Assembly (NCBI RefSeq): GCF_008274585.1 | Contig: NZ_VTRT01000007.1 | Coordinates: 62,001-126,000 of the forward strand | Reading direction: 5' to 3' | DNA from: Pedobacter sp. BS3 | GTDB taxonomy: Bacteria > Bacteroidota > Bacteroidia > Sphingobacteriales > Sphingobacteriaceae | Length of the DNA stretch: 64,000 bases | Shown here: in pieces, positions 18,178 to 27,982 of the stretch | How the letters are laid out: the number at the start of each line of letters is the position of its first letter | How positions within the stretch are numbered: position 1 is the first letter of the stretch | The notes under the pieces: generated by a model | What the model was told of the DNA's origin: nothing | Database searches by the model: none | The model's input: the letters and a program-made list of their open reading frames with translations, nothing else | Program-made: the position numbers and the translations under genes

Positions 18178-18645
18178 ATGAGAAAGTCAAAACCAAAAAA
18201 GAGGATTATTCTTCCTGACCCTAAGTTCAATGACGTGATGGTAACACGTTTTGTGAACAATATGATGTACGATGGCAAAAAAAGTATTGCCTACTCTATA
18301 TTCTATGATGCGGTTGATCTGGTAGAGAAAAAAACCAGCGAAAGCGGCCTGGAATCATGGAGAAAAGCATTGAACAACATCATGCCATCGGTTGAGGTAA
18401 AATCACGTCGCGTAGGCGGTGCTAACTTCCAGGTGCCTACAGAAGTTCGTCCTGAGCGTAAAATTGCTTTGGGAATGAAATGGTTGATCCTGTACGCCCG
18501 CCGTCGCGGAGAGAAAACCATGATGGAAAAGCTGGCCGGCGAAATTATTTCGGCTGCCAAGGGTGAGGGTGCTGCGGTAAAGAAGAAAGAAGATACCCAT
18601 AAAATGGCCGAAGCGAACAAAGCATTCTCGCACTTCAGATTCTAA
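18178..18645 (+). CDS. rpsG: 30S ribosomal protein S7
   Basis: 155 residues. It nucleates assembly of the 30S head. [47 protein letters not shown] and [12 protein letters not shown] mark the family. It lies 18 bases after rpsL in the standard rpsL-rpsG-fusA order. Confidence 0.97.
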   Translation: MRKSKPKKRIILPDPKFNDVMVTRFVNNMMYDGKKSIAYSIFYDAVDLVEKKTSESGLESWRKALNNIMPSVEVKSRRVGGANFQVPTEVRPERKIALGMKWLILYARRRGEKTMMEKLAGEIISAAKGEGAAVKKKEDTHKMAEANKAFSHFRF

Positions 18646-18656
18646 TAAAGATAAAG

Positions 18657-18770
18657 AGGATTACACGGATTTCGAAGATTACACAGATTAACTCATTAAA
18701 TAATCTGTGTAATCCTCAAAAATCAATGTAATCATATAATCCGTGTAATCCCCTAAATCAGTGTAATCAT
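18657..18770. repeat. GATTACAC palindromic repeat between rpsG and fusA
   Basis: Nested inverted copies: GGATTACACGGAT near 18658 faces ATCCGTGTAATCC near 18739, and GATTACACAGATTA (18677-18690) faces TAATCTGTGTAATC (18701-18714). Almost the whole rpsG-fusA gap is this element, so it is transcribed within the operon and would fold. The same family lies after fusA and inside the prophage. Confidence 0.8.
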
Positions 18771-18779
18771 ATAAAGATA

Positions 18780-20882
18780 ATGGCAAGAGACTTAAAATAT
18801 ACAAGAAATATCGGTATTGCAGCCCACATTGATGCCGGTAAAACTACTACAACCGAGCGTATTTTGTATTATGCCGGTGTAAACCACAAAATTGGTGAGG
18901 TGCACGAAGGTGCTTCTACCATGGACTGGATGGTGCAGGAGGCAGAACGTGGTATTACAATTACTTCGGCTGCTACTACCGTAAACTGGAAATATCGTGG
19001 TCACACCTATCATATCAATATTATTGATACTCCCGGACACGTGGACTTTACCGTTGAGGTAAACCGTTCGCTACGTGTATTGGATGGGTTGGTGTTCCTG
19101 TTTTCTGCGGTTGATGGTGTTGAGCCCCAGTCTGAAACAAACTGGCGTTTAGCGAACAACTATTCAGTGCCCCGTATCGGTTTTGTTAATAAAATGGACC
19201 GCTCTGGTGCAGATTTCCTGAAAGTTGTAAAACAGGTAAAAGATATGCTGGGCAGTCATGCTGTACCGCTGCAATTACCAATCGGATCAGAAGATAACTT
19301 TAAAGGAGTAGTTGACCTGATCAACAACCGTGGTATTGTTTGGAATGAGCACGATAAAGGAATGACCTTTACCGAGGTGCCGATTCCGGCTGATATGGCT
19401 GATGAGGTAACCGAATGGCGTGAAAAACTGCTGGAAGCTGTGGCCGAGTATGATGAATCGTTAATGGAGAAATTCTTTGACGATCCGGCTTCAATTACCG
19501 AGCGTGAAATTTTAGATGCTTTACGTAAAGCTACACTTGATGCCAAGATCGTACCGATGGTTTGCGGTTCATCTTTCAAAAACAAAGGTGTGCAAACCAT
19601 GCTCGACCTGGTGATGGAGCTACTGCCTTCGCCGGTAGACCAGGAAGCTGTTAAAGGTACTAATCCGAATACCGGTGAGGAAGTTTCCCGTAAACCGGAT
19701 GTAAATGAACCTTTTTCTGCCCTGGCGTTTAAAATTGCAACCGACCCGTTTGTTGGCCGTTTGTGCTTTATCCGCGTTTATTCAGGTAACCTGGAAGCCG
19801 GTTCGTATGTATATAATACCCGTTCAGACAGTAAAGAGCGTATCTCCCGTATATTCCAGATGCACGCTAACAAGCAAAACCCTATCCCTAACGTAGGTGC
19901 GGGTGATATTGCGGCGGTAGTAGGCTTTAAGGATATTAAAACAGGCGATACCCTGTGCGATGAGAAAAACCCTATCGTACTGGAATCCATGAACTTCCCC
20001 GAGCCGGTTATCGGTTTGGCTATTGAGCCTAAAACACAGGCCGATATGGATAAATTAGGTGTTGCCTTAGGTAAACTTGCCGAAGAAGATCCTACCTTCA
20101 AAGTACAAACTGACGAAGATACCGGCCAGACTGTAATTTCAGGAATGGGCGAGCTTCACCTGGATATCATTATGGATCGCCTGAAACGTGAGTTTAAAGT
20201 TGAAGTGAACCAGGGAGCACCTCAGGTAGCTTATAAAGAAGCTATTACCGGTACTGTTCAGCACCGTGAGGTGTACAAGAAACAAACCGGTGGTCGTGGT
20301 AAGTTTGCCGATATACAGGTAATTATTTCGCCTATCGACGAAGGAAAGCATGGCTTGCAATTTGAAAACGAAATTGTGGGTGGTGCTATTCCGCGTGAAT
20401 ATATTCCTTCGGTACAAAAAGGTTTTGAAGCTGCCATGTCTAACGGTGTGCTTGCCGGATATCCTGTTACCGATATGAAAGTGCGTTTAATTGACGGTTC
20501 TTTCCACCCGGTAGACTCGGATTCGCTTTCTTTCGAGATTGCAGCCCGTACCGCTTTCCGCGAAGCATTGCCAAAATGTAAGCCGGTGCTGATGGAGCCT
20601 ATCATGAAAATTGAGGTGCTTACTCCCGAAGAAAACATGGGTGATGTAATGGGTGACCTGAACCGTCGCCGCGGACAATTACAAGGTATGGATACCCGTG
20701 CCGGTTCGCAGGTGATCAAGGCTCTTGTTCCACTTTCTGAAATGTTTGGCTATGTAACCCAGTTACGTACTATCACTTCAGGGCGTGCTACTTCAACCAT
20801 GGAGTTTGACCACTATGCCGAAGCGCCACGTAACATACAGGACGAAGTAATTGCGAAAGCTAAAGGTAAAGTAAACGCGTAG
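18780..20882 (+). CDS. fusA: Translation elongation factor G
   Basis: 700 residues. It is a GTPase driving ribosomal translocation. G1 is [17 protein letters not shown]2 lies in the segment ending [11 protein letters not shown]3 is DTPGHVDFT and G4 is NKMDRSGAD. Domains II-V follow, with [21 protein letters not shown] and a C-terminal [14 protein letters not shown]. Full length. Confidence 0.98.
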   Translation: MARDLKYTRNIGIAAHIDAGKTTTTERILYYAGVNHKIGEVHEGASTMDWMVQEAERGITITSAATTVNWKYRGHTYHINIIDTPGHVDFTVEVNRSLRVLDGLVFLFSAVDGVEPQSETNWRLANNYSVPRIGFVNKMDRSGADFLKVVKQVKDMLGSHAVPLQLPIGSEDNFKGVVDLINNRGIVWNEHDKGMTFTEVPIPADMADEVTEWREKLLEAVAEYDESLMEKFFDDPASITEREILDALRKATLDAKIVPMVCGSSFKNKGVQTMLDLVMELLPSPVDQEAVKGTNPNTGEEVSRKPDVNEPFSALAFKIATDPFVGRLCFIRVYSGNLEAGSYVYNTRSDSKERISRIFQMHANKQNPIPNVGAGDIAAVVGFKDIKTGDTLCDEKNPIVLESMNFPEPVIGLAIEPKTQADMDKLGVALGKLAEEDPTFKVQTDEDTGQTVISGMGELHLDIIMDRLKREFKVEVNQGAPQVAYKEAITGTVQHREVYKKQTGGRGKFADIQVIISPIDEGKHGLQFENEIVGGAIPREYIPSVQKGFEAAMSNGVLAGYPVTDMKVRLIDGSFHPVDSDSLSFEIAARTAFREALPKCKPVLMEPIMKIEVLTPEENMGDVMGDLNRRRGQLQGMDTRAGSQVIKALVPLSEMFGYVTQLRTITSGRATSTMEFDHYAEAPRNIQDEVIAKAKGKVNA

Positions 20883-20885
20883 CAG

Positions 20886-20995
20886 CGTAGATTACACGGA
20901 TTAAGGGGATTACACAGATATTATATTAATTAATTGTAAGTATAATCCTCTTTATACGTGTAATCCATAAAATCTGTGTAATCCACCTGTAATAA
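20886..20995. repeat. GATTACAC palindromic repeat between fusA and rpsJ
   Basis: GATTACACGGATT (20890-20902) and GGATTACACAGAT (20907-20919) face ATACGTGTAATCC (20954-20966) and ATCTGTGTAATCC (20972-20984). It is a second copy of the element seen before fusA, again filling an intra-operon gap. Confidence 0.8.
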
Positions 20996-21033
20996 CTAAT
21001 AGCTCTTATTGCAGGTTTAAATAAACAAAAACA

Positions 21034-21339
21034 ATGAGCCAAAGAATCAGAATCAAATTAAAATCGTACGATTACAACCTGGTAGATAAATCTGCCGAGA
21101 AGATCGTAAAAACTGTAAAGCCTACAGGTGCAGTAGTTAGCGGACCTATCCCGCTGCCAACAGAGAAAAAAGTGTTTACCGTATTACGTTCACCACACGT
21201 AAACAAAAAGGCACGTGAGCAATTTCAACTATGCTCATATAAACGTCTGTTAGATATCTATAGCTCTAACTCTAAAACAGTTGATGCCTTAATGAAACTT
21301 GAACTGCCAAGCGGAGTAGAAGTAGAAATTAAAGTGTGA
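21034..21339 (+). CDS. rpsJ: 30S ribosomal protein S10
   Basis: 101 residues. It is a 30S head protein, also the NusE partner of NusB in antitermination. [52 protein letters not shown] and [11 protein letters not shown] are diagnostic. In most Bacteroidota it is followed directly by rplC; here a terminator and a LacI gene follow instead. Confidence 0.97.
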   Translation: MSQRIRIKLKSYDYNLVDKSAEKIVKTVKPTGAVVSGPIPLPTEKKVFTVLRSPHVNKKAREQFQLCSYKRLLDIYSSNSKTVDALMKLELPSGVEVEIKV

Positions 21340-21359
21340 TTTTTAAAAGGTGTAACAAT

Positions 21360-21393
21360 AAAGCCCATGCAGGATTTTCCTGTTATGGGCTTT
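21360..21393 (+). terminator. Rho-independent terminator after rpsJ
   Basis: AAAGCCCATGCAGGA pairs with TCCTGTTATGGGCTTT around a TTT loop, then GTTGTTTT. It lies 20 bases after the rpsJ stop and ends the str operon here. Confidence 0.85.
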
Positions 21394-21563
21394 GTTGTTT
21401 TGGGAAGTCTTTAGGCAAAAACCAGGAGCTTTAGAGCGGATGAACAAAGGTTCGTTTAATTGATAGTATGCGGCAACATACATATAACCGGTGTATTTAC
21501 AGTTCTTCGGAATTACCCTGCATGAAATAAGTTCCAATAGTCCGGATTTTTATTGAAAGCAGT

Positions 21564-22565
21564 TCACCTTGTCGATTGCCGTTCAATAATTTCAGATTCC
21601 ATCACAATACGACTTCCGGCCAGCGAGCCCTCAAATTTGTTGGCAATGATATTAAACAGGATGGTAGCTGCTTTTTTCCCCATCTCAAAAGCAGGCGGAG
21701 TAATGGTAGTGAGCGAAGGATTAAGCAGGGAGGCAATCTGCAATGTAGAATAACCAATCACTTTCATATCCTCCGGTATACGGATATTCAGGTCATGGCA
21801 GGCATAATAGCAGGCTGTAGCCAATTTTTCTACCGAAGCAAGAACAGCGTCAGGTTTCTCTTTACGGATAAATTCCCTGATCAATTGCTGGTCTTTGTCC
21901 GTGTCATCGGTACAATCCAGGATTAATTCAGGCAGACCATATCGTTGTATCGCACTGGTATAACCCTGTTTACGCCTGGAACTGATAGTCGCGTTTTTGG
22001 AGATCATAATATAAGCGATACGCCGGCATCCGCTTTTTATCAGGTTTTCTGTAGCCTTAAAGCTGCTTTCGGCATCGTTGGTGGTTACCTGTACATTGTT
22101 TAACGTTTCCTCCACCCGGTCAAAGAAAACCAGCGGAATGTTGCGTTTGTTCAGATCAAGCAGATGACTTTTGTCATCGCTCTGGCAGGATACCGACATC
22201 AGGATACCATCGGCCCGGCCGTTGGATACATGCCTGGCGAAAGCTATTTCCTTCGCCTGGTTTTCGTGGGTGAGATAAATCAATACATGATACCCCTTTT
22301 CGGCGGCTACCTGTTCAATGCCGTTAATAGCCAGCGAAAAAAAGTTGTTGGCAATTTCGGGGATAATAACGGCTATGGTCTTGGTTTTTTGTTCACGCAG
22401 GCTGCGTGCATTCGGGTTTGGCTGGTAATTTAGCTTCTGGGCCAGCTCAAAAACCTTTGCTTTGGTTTTAGCGCTGATCTCATAACTATCCTGCAACGCC
22501 CGCGACACGGTAGAAATAGAAAGATTAAGCTGTTTAGCCAGCTGCTTGATATTAACCTTTTCCAT
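21564..22565 (-). CDS. LacI family transcriptional regulator
   Basis: 333 residues from the ATG at 22565 (an ATG three codons earlier is possible). The N-terminal LacI helix-turn-helix and hinge are NIKQLAKQLNLSISTVSRAL and NYQPNPNARSLREQKT. The periplasmic-binding-protein-like effector domain follows (TIAVIIPEIANNFF, RADGILMSVSCQ, PLVFFDRVEE). It probably senses a sugar and represses transport or utilisation genes; no sugar genes are adjacent, so the target is unknown. Confidence 0.9.
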   Translation of the reverse strand: MEKVNIKQLAKQLNLSISTVSRALQDSYEISAKTKAKVFELAQKLNYQPNPNARSLREQKTKTIAVIIPEIANNFFSLAINGIEQVAAEKGYHVLIYLTHENQAKEIAFARHVSNGRADGILMSVSCQSDDKSHLLDLNKRNIPLVFFDRVEETLNNVQVTTNDAESSFKATENLIKSGCRRIAYIMISKNATISSRRKQGYTSAIQRYGLPELILDCTDDTDKDQQLIREFIRKEKPDAVLASVEKLATACYYACHDLNIRIPEDMKVIGYSTLQIASLLNPSLTTITPPAFEMGKKAATILFNIIANKFEGSLAGSRIVMESEIIERQSTR

Positions 22566-22574
22566 GATACACAA

Positions 22575-22811
22575 TCTGCAAAAGGCAAATATCCAAAATT
22601 ATCTTAATAGTTGGTTGGCGTTGGGTATTGAGACGGCGTAATTGCTAAATTGTTATATTGTTGTTTGTTATTTGTCCTTCGTTGTTCGCCTTACGCCTTA
22701 AACCTTCTGCCTTCTACCTTTTCCCGCTTCCGGTCTTTTCTGACCCCGAATAATCGGGATTTCGCTGCGCTCAACTTTACCGACTTCGGACTATTAGCTA
22801 CCAGCCATGAA
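22575..22811. other. Intergenic repeat-like DNA
   Basis: Pyrimidine-rich CTTCTGCCTTCTACCTTTTC stretch near 22690-22725, similar to 11500-11575, plus an AATAATCGGG motif. No gene seen; an ORF on the minus strand here is low-complexity and not supported. Confidence 0.5.
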
Positions 22812-23024
22812 CTATGAGCCACCTTTCTTTCCGCCCGGATGCACAGGTTGCTCGCTTTGTTCACGTTGCTTTGCAGGATCTTTAAAATGAGGTTCTTTCC
22901 CCCGATAGGCTTCATCCTTAGCCTTTTTTACAGCTTCATCATCATTCTGCGGATGTTTGATATTTTTCTGTTCCGAATCCTGTGGAATACGGTTTTCCGG
23001 TTTTTTACTCTGGTTGTTTATCAT
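22812..23024 (-). CDS. Small hydrophilic protein (hypothetical)
   Basis: 70 residues, very rich in Lys, Glu, Gln, Asp and Pro, with no hydrophobic segment: MINNQSKKPENRIPQDSEQK at the start and VHPGGKKGGS at the end. Probably disordered. I do not recognise a family, though similar short basic/acidic proteins occur in Sphingobacteriales. It is divergent from gap. Confidence 0.5.
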   Translation of the reverse strand: MINNQSKKPENRIPQDSEQKNIKHPQNDDEAVKKAKDEAYRGKEPHFKDPAKQREQSEQPVHPGGKKGGS

Positions 23025-23110
23025 GGTTATGTACTTGTTTCTTTTGTTTAAACCATGTAAATAATCAAAAGTTTGCTGTTAAATTTCTGACGTTGGCCTG
23101 CGTATTTTCT

Positions 23111-23118
23111 TAATTTTG
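23111..23118 (+). promoter_or_regulatory. -7 box TAATTTTG of gap
   Basis: TAATTTTG fits TAnnTTTG and lies 23 bases before the ATG at 23142. A GTG at 23118 that would extend the protein by eight residues overlaps this box and is therefore unlikely to be the start. Confidence 0.5.
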
Positions 23119-23141
23119 TGTTCATCATTACTCCTTTTTCA

Positions 23142-24146
23142 ATGAATATAGCAATAAATGGTTTTGGCCGGATCGGTCGGATTTGCCTGCGGATGCTGCT
23201 TCAAAAGGCAAATCTCCAGGTAGTGGCAATCAATGACCTGACCGATGCCCGTACGCTGGCGCATTTGTTTAAATACGATTCGGTGCATGGCCCCTTTGAC
23301 GGCCAGGTTAGCGCTTCGGACGATGCCTTATGTATTAATGGAAAGACTATTCGTATCCTTTCAGAAAAAGATCCGTCGCTGTTACCCTGGAAAGCGTTGG
23401 ATATTGACCTGGTGATTGAATCGACAGGTAAGTTTACCAGCAGGGCAGGAGCGATGAAGCATATCCAGGCAGGAGCCCGGCAGGTGATCATTTCGGCTCC
23501 GGCTACAGATAAAGACGTGCCCGCTTTGGTGCTGGGCGTAAATGATGATACATTCGACTTCAGCGCCCCGGTGCTATCCAACGCATCGTGCACAACAAAC
23601 AATGTGGCGCCGCTGGTAAAAGTGCTGGACGATAACTGGGGAATTGTTGACGGATACATCACTACGGTACATTCCATGACGGGCGATCAGAGCCTGCACG
23701 ACGCACCGCACCGCGATTTAAGGCGTGCCCGTGCCGCATCAGCTTCCATTATCCCAACAACCACCGGTGCTGCGAAGGCCATAACCAGCATTTTTCCGCA
23801 TCTGGATGGCAAGCTGGGCGGAGCCGGGATCCGCGTTCCGGTGCTTAACGGCTCGCTGACCGACTTTACCTGCATCCTGAAAAAGCAGCCCACGGTAGCT
23901 GAAATTAATGCGGCGTTTAAACAGGCATCAGAAACATCCCTTAAAGGGATATTGAAATACACCGAAGATCCAATTGTATCGGTTGATATCATCAACAGCC
24001 CGTACTCCTGCACATTCGATGCGTTACTGACCTCGGTAGTGGGCGATTTGGTTAAAGTGGTAGGCTGGTACGATAATGAATTCGGTTATTCAAACCGCCT
24101 GGCCGATCTGGCCGAACGCATTGTTTTGCAGCATGCTACTGCCTGA
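23142..24146 (+). CDS. gap: Glyceraldehyde-3-phosphate dehydrogenase, type I
   Basis: 334 residues from MNIAINGFGRIGR. It converts glyceraldehyde-3-phosphate to 1,3-bisphosphoglycerate with NAD(P) in glycolysis or gluconeogenesis. The catalytic Cys is in SNASCTTNNVAPL, the His in VHSMTGDQ, and the Rossmann motif is GFGRIGR. KVVGWYDNEFGYSNRL ends the fold. It leads a glycolytic cluster with pgk. Confidence 0.95.
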   Translation: MNIAINGFGRIGRICLRMLLQKANLQVVAINDLTDARTLAHLFKYDSVHGPFDGQVSASDDALCINGKTIRILSEKDPSLLPWKALDIDLVIESTGKFTSRAGAMKHIQAGARQVIISAPATDKDVPALVLGVNDDTFDFSAPVLSNASCTTNNVAPLVKVLDDNWGIVDGYITTVHSMTGDQSLHDAPHRDLRRARAASASIIPTTTGAAKAITSIFPHLDGKLGGAGIRVPVLNGSLTDFTCILKKQPTVAEINAAFKQASETSLKGILKYTEDPIVSVDIINSPYSCTFDALLTSVVGDLVKVVGWYDNEFGYSNRLADLAERIVLQHATA

Positions 24147-24151
24147 CCGGC

Positions 24152-24604
24152 ATGATAAGGTTTATTACCACCGCAGAAACACTGGCCATTCGCAGCGAAA
24201 TACTTCGTAATGGTGAGCTGCTGCCTGAACAATGCCGTTTTGAGGGAGATGATGAGCCCGGCGCTTTTCACCTCGGTTATTTCCAGAGTGGCCTTTTAGT
24301 AAGTATTGCCAGCTTTCATAACCAGCCTCATCCAGATTATGGGCCTGACGGTTTCCAGCTACGGGGCATGGCTACACTGACTGAATTTCAGGGAAAAGGT
24401 ATCGGAAAGCAGATAATTCAGTTTGCAATGATATATTTGCAGCAGCAAGGTGCAGCCTATGTTTGGTGCAATGCCCGCAAGGTGGCTTATAACTTTTATC
24501 TCGCACTGCAATTCAGCTTTATCTCCGGCGAATTCGAAATAAAAGGTATCGGCCTGCACAGAAAAATGCTTAGAAAAATAGATAAACAAAACCCCACAAT
24601 ATGA
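24152..24604 (+). CDS. GNAT family N-acetyltransferase
   Basis: 150 residues. The acetyl-CoA binding motif A is [22 protein letters not shown] (Q/RxxGxG/A type), with the B-motif region [16 protein letters not shown]. Substrate unknown. It starts 5 bases after gap and its stop overlaps the pgk start by 4 bases, so it is co-translated in the gap-pgk operon. Confidence 0.85.
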   Translation: MIRFITTAETLAIRSEILRNGELLPEQCRFEGDDEPGAFHLGYFQSGLLVSIASFHNQPHPDYGPDGFQLRGMATLTEFQGKGIGKQIIQFAMIYLQQQGAAYVWCNARKVAYNFYLALQFSFISGEFEIKGIGLHRKMLRKIDKQNPTI

Positions 24605-25791
24605 AAACAATTGATGATTTGAATTTTTCCGGTAAAAAAGCCTTAATACGGGTAGATTTTAACGTTCCATTGGATGAAAATTATAATATAACCGATGATA
24701 ACCGTATTCAGGGCGCTTTGCCAACCATAAAAAAGATATTAAAAGACGGCGGTTCCGTTATCCTGATGTCGCACCTTGGACGTCCTAAAGATGGCCCTAC
24801 GGAAAAATATTCGTTAAAGCACCTGGTAAAACATTTATCAGATGTGCTGCAAACCGATGTGCAGTTTGCCGACGATTGCATTGGTGAACAGGCAAAAGAA
24901 AAGGCGGCCGCTTTAAAACCCGGACAGGTGCTGCTGCTTGAAAACCTGCGCTTTTATAAAGAAGAAGAAAAAGGTGACGAGGCTTTCGCTGAAAAACTTT
25001 CCAAACTGGGTGATGTTTATGTGAACGATGCTTTCGGCACCGCTCACCGTGCCCATGCTTCAACGGCGGTAATCGCTAAATTCTTTCCCGGCGCAAAATA
25101 TTTCGGTTACCTGATGGCAGCCGAACTGAATAACGCTGAAAAAGTACTGAACAATGCCGAACGTCCGTTTTCCGCCATTATGGGAGGCGCTAAAGTGTCG
25201 GACAAAATATTGCTGATAGAGCGTTTGCTGGAAAAAGTAGATAACCTGCTCATTGGCGGCGGTATGGCCTATACCTTTGCCAAGGCGCAGGGCGGTAGCA
25301 TTGGTAATTCGCTGGTAGAAGCTGATAAGCTGGACTTGGCGCTTAACCTGATTCAAAAAGCAAAAGATAAAGGTGTAAACCTGGTTCTTCCCCAGGATTC
25401 TGTAATTGCGGATAAGTTTGCTGCCGATGCTGATACGGCTATTGCTAATAATGATGCTATTAAAGACGGCTGGATGGGACTGGATATCGGTCCCGATGCC
25501 ATTAAAAAATATAAAGACGTTATTGCCGGTTCAAAAACCATTCTCTGGAATGGCCCAATGGGTGTTTTCGAGATGGAAAAATTTGAAGCGGGTACCAAGG
25601 CTGTTGCCGAAGCTGTGGTAGAAGCTACTAAAAACGGAGCATTTTCACTGATAGGTGGTGGAGATTCGGCGGCTGCGGTTGCAAAATTCGGACTGGAAGA
25701 TGAGGTAAGCTATGTATCAACCGGTGGCGGCGCTTTGCTGGAATACATGGAAGGTAAAGAATTGCCGGGTGTAAAAGCTATTAATGAATAA
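24601..25791 (+). CDS. pgk: Phosphoglycerate kinase
   Basis: 396 residues. It transfers phosphate from 1,3-bisphosphoglycerate to [48 protein letters not shown] and the C-terminal nucleotide site [16 protein letters not shown] with [15 protein letters not shown] are diagnostic. The ATG overlaps the GNAT stop (ATGA). Confidence 0.97.
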   Translation: MKTIDDLNFSGKKALIRVDFNVPLDENYNITDDNRIQGALPTIKKILKDGGSVILMSHLGRPKDGPTEKYSLKHLVKHLSDVLQTDVQFADDCIGEQAKEKAAALKPGQVLLLENLRFYKEEEKGDEAFAEKLSKLGDVYVNDAFGTAHRAHASTAVIAKFFPGAKYFGYLMAAELNNAEKVLNNAERPFSAIMGGAKVSDKILLIERLLEKVDNLLIGGGMAYTFAKAQGGSIGNSLVEADKLDLALNLIQKAKDKGVNLVLPQDSVIADKFAADADTAIANNDAIKDGWMGLDIGPDAIKKYKDVIAGSKTILWNGPMGVFEMEKFEAGTKAVAEAVVEATKNGAFSLIGGGDSAAAVAKFGLEDEVSYVSTGGGALLEYMEGKELPGVKAINE

Positions 25792-25848
25792 TTCCGGCTT
25801 TTACATTCAGTTGAAATAGTATCGCATCAAAATCGCGATTTTTGCCGC

Positions 25849-26508
25849 ATGCAAGCATTTTTATTTGATTTAAATGGTACGGTGATCGATGATATGGCCT
25901 ATCACGGCGAAGTATGGCACGATATACTGACCCGGGATTTGGGCGCATCCATCACTCCCGAAGAAACCAAATTGCAGATGTATGGTAAAAATCGCGATTT
26001 GCTGATCCGGATATTCGGTGAAGGCCATTTTACCGAAGAGGAAATGAAGCAAATCTCTCATGAAAAAGAGAAACGTTACCAGTCCGTTTATGGCCCGCAT
26101 TTGAAATTGATAAACGGTTTAGATGAATTTCTTGCCGCGGCACATCGGCATCACATCAAAATGGCAATCGGTTCGGCGGCCATAACCTTTAATATCAATT
26201 TTGTTATAAACGGGTTGAACTTACATCAGTATTTTCCTGTAGTAGTTAGTGCCGATAATGTAACCAACAGTAAGCCTGATCCCGAAACCTTTGTGAAAGC
26301 TGCCAATTTATTAGGAGTAAATCCCGCGGATTGTGTGGTGTTTGAAGATAACCCTAAAGGAGTAGAAGCTGCTTTACGCGGAGGCATGAAAGCCGTTGTT
26401 ATCACTACCATGCACCAGCCGCATGAGTTTGAAGGTCTAACCAATATCCTGGCTTTTATTACGGATTATACCGATCCGTTTCTGAACAGCCTGTTACAGC
26501 AAAATTAA
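25849..26508 (+). CDS. HAD superfamily sugar-phosphatase/phosphoglucomutase-like protein
   Basis: 219 residues, HAD subfamily I with a helical cap. Motif I is FLFDLNGTVIDDMAYH: the nucleophile Asp is present but the usual second Asp is Asn. Motif II is AIGSAA, motif III the Lys of NSKPDPETF, and motif IV VVFEDNPKGVEAA. The Asn form occurs in related Bacteroidota proteins; it may favour slow turnover or a different acid/base residue. It is 57 bases after pgk. Confidence 0.85.
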   Translation: MQAFLFDLNGTVIDDMAYHGEVWHDILTRDLGASITPEETKLQMYGKNRDLLIRIFGEGHFTEEEMKQISHEKEKRYQSVYGPHLKLINGLDEFLAAAHRHHIKMAIGSAAITFNINFVINGLNLHQYFPVVVSADNVTNSKPDPETFVKAANLLGVNPADCVVFEDNPKGVEAALRGGMKAVVITTMHQPHEFEGLTNILAFITDYTDPFLNSLLQQN

Positions 26509-26948
26509 AGCAACACACAGGCGCTTTTCACGCAGATCCCGGGACTGGCGCAAGGTTAAGCGGCTGACTGTGCAAGGGGTTACCTTGTGCCGTATGCGCT
26601 ATAGCGGCACTTTTCACGCAAAGCCCGCAATGAGTTTACCCGAAGTTTTCCCGATCGGGCGAAGCTCCGGCTTCGTCCGGAAACCATATAGCCTCTGGCT
26701 GATTCATTTACCTGCAATCTGGCGCAAGGTTGAAAAGTAATCTTGTGCCAGATTTTGGATTAGAAACGATGTAGGATATTAGAAACAAATAATAACTACG
26801 AGATCTATTCACATCCTATTATTACTTTTTCAATAAACATTCTAAATTTGAGGCATTAGGTATCTAAGTATTTATTAAAAAGCTTTTATGAAAAGATAGT
26901 GATATAGAATAGATAAACATAATTAATATAAAGCGTTAGCTTTTATTC
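26509..26948. other. Intergenic spacer with dispersed repeats
   Basis: No gene seen. GGCGCAAGGTTAAGCGGCT near 26547 and GGCGCAAGGTTGAAAAGTA near 26721 belong to the repeat family also found near 17132, and CTTTTCACGCA occurs twice (near 26523 and 26609). From about 26760 the DNA becomes AT-rich towards the structured RNA. Confidence 0.5.
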
Positions 26949-27096
26949 TTGCTCTGGAAAACTAGGAATCTTCAAGAAATGCAAGGGATAAAAAGTTGAT
27001 GCTCACGGTAAAGCGTGGGCTTAACTTTGTCTTGTATTTCGGGTATCCTAGTACCTCCAGAGCAGACAACAGCTATAGTCCCACGCTTATTTTTTG
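26949..27096 (+). ncRNA. Candidate structured RNA (6S-like long hairpin)
   Basis: A long irregular hairpin with successive perfect stems: TGCTCTGG (26950) with CCAGAGCA (27057), ACTAGGA (26961) with TCCTAGT (27046), GAAATGCAAG (26976) with CTTGTATTTC (27031, one G-U), AAAGTT (26992) with AACTTT (27023), and an apical GCTCACG/CGTGGGC. Also, AGCGTGGG (27012) can pair with CCCACGCT (27080), which is followed by TATTTTTT, giving a terminator-like alternative fold. The rod shape with internal bulges resembles 6S RNA (possibly the 6S-Flavo class), but I cannot confirm a family. A cis-acting leader for the gene at 27139 is the alternative. Confidence 0.55.
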
Positions 27097-27138
27097 TCTT
27101 TGTATTTGGTGGCTAATACAAAAGTAATTTGAAATTTT

Positions 27139-27873
27139 ATGAAGAAAAATTTAGTCAAAAAAGCTCTCTGTTTTATTTATTGTAGTTTTTTGTTATCAAT
27201 AAGTTGTTCTAACATGTATGCAAAAGAGTTATATCGTATTAATACAGAAAGGTTAAACGTAAGAAAGCTTCCAAATCCAAATAGTAAAGTTTTTGGATAT
27301 ATTTCCAAAGGACAGATGGTAGAGGTATTAGGAAAATCTGGATTTTGGTATAAAATTCAAGTTGGGAAGGAGATTGGATATGTTGATATGCATTATTTAA
27401 TTAAATCGCCCAATATTGATAATTCAAATGAAGAAGAAATCACAATTCATAACTATAAGGTGATAGCCGGTGCATCTTTAATAATAATATTGACTTTTAT
27501 TATTGTTAAGCTATTTAGTTCAAAAAATAGAACAGAAATTATTCACGACCAGGGTTTACATCACCAACAAATTGTAATAAAGCAAAAGAGTGTCGGATTG
27601 GCCATAGTGCTCACGTTACTTTTTGGCCCAATAGGTATGCTTTACTCAACTGTTAGAGGAGCCATTATAATGATATTATTGCCTCTTGTTTTATTTTTAG
27701 TGAGTGTGATATTCTTTTCATTAAATTTTAAATTAATGGGAGCAGCACTCATTCTCAGCTTGATTATATTTCTAATTTTTTACTGGCTTATTTGTATAAT
27801 ATGGGCAGCATCGGCAGCTAATAGTAGCAACAAAATAATCATTAATACACCCATTATTCCTAATGAAAAATAA
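27139..27873 (+). CDS. SH3-domain membrane protein
   Basis: 244 residues. A signal peptide or lipobox-like start (LLSISCSNMYA) is followed by a bacterial SH3 domain at residues ~30-92 (RINTERLNVRKLPNPNSKVF, YISKGQMVEVL, GYVDMHYLIKS), one transmembrane segment near 108-127, and two or three more between ~150 and 230. SH3b domains usually bind peptidoglycan or proteins outside the membrane. It is AT-rich compared with its neighbours, suggesting transfer. It begins 43 bases after the candidate RNA. Confidence 0.7.
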   Translation: MKKNLVKKALCFIYCSFLLSISCSNMYAKELYRINTERLNVRKLPNPNSKVFGYISKGQMVEVLGKSGFWYKIQVGKEIGYVDMHYLIKSPNIDNSNEEEITIHNYKVIAGASLIIILTFIIVKLFSSKNRTEIIHDQGLHHQQIVIKQKSVGLAIVLTLLFGPIGMLYSTVRGAIIMILLPLVLFLVSVIFFSLNFKLMGAALILSLIIFLIFYWLICIIWAASAANSSNKIIINTPIIPNEK

Positions 27874-27982
27874 AAATTGGGTATTTAGTTGTATATTTCT
27901 ATTCATGCAGATATAAAAATAAATTACAATATTTGGTTCTGAATATTGTTGCAATATTCCTGCAATTAAAACCTTAAATCAA

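Noticed and set aside
22691-22915. 74-aa minus-strand ORF
   Set aside because: It lies in low-complexity dispersed-repeat DNA and overlaps a better small ORF in another frame.
23118-23141. GTG start giving eight extra residues on GAPDH
   Set aside because: It overlaps the -7 promoter box, and the family starts at MNIAINGFGRIG.
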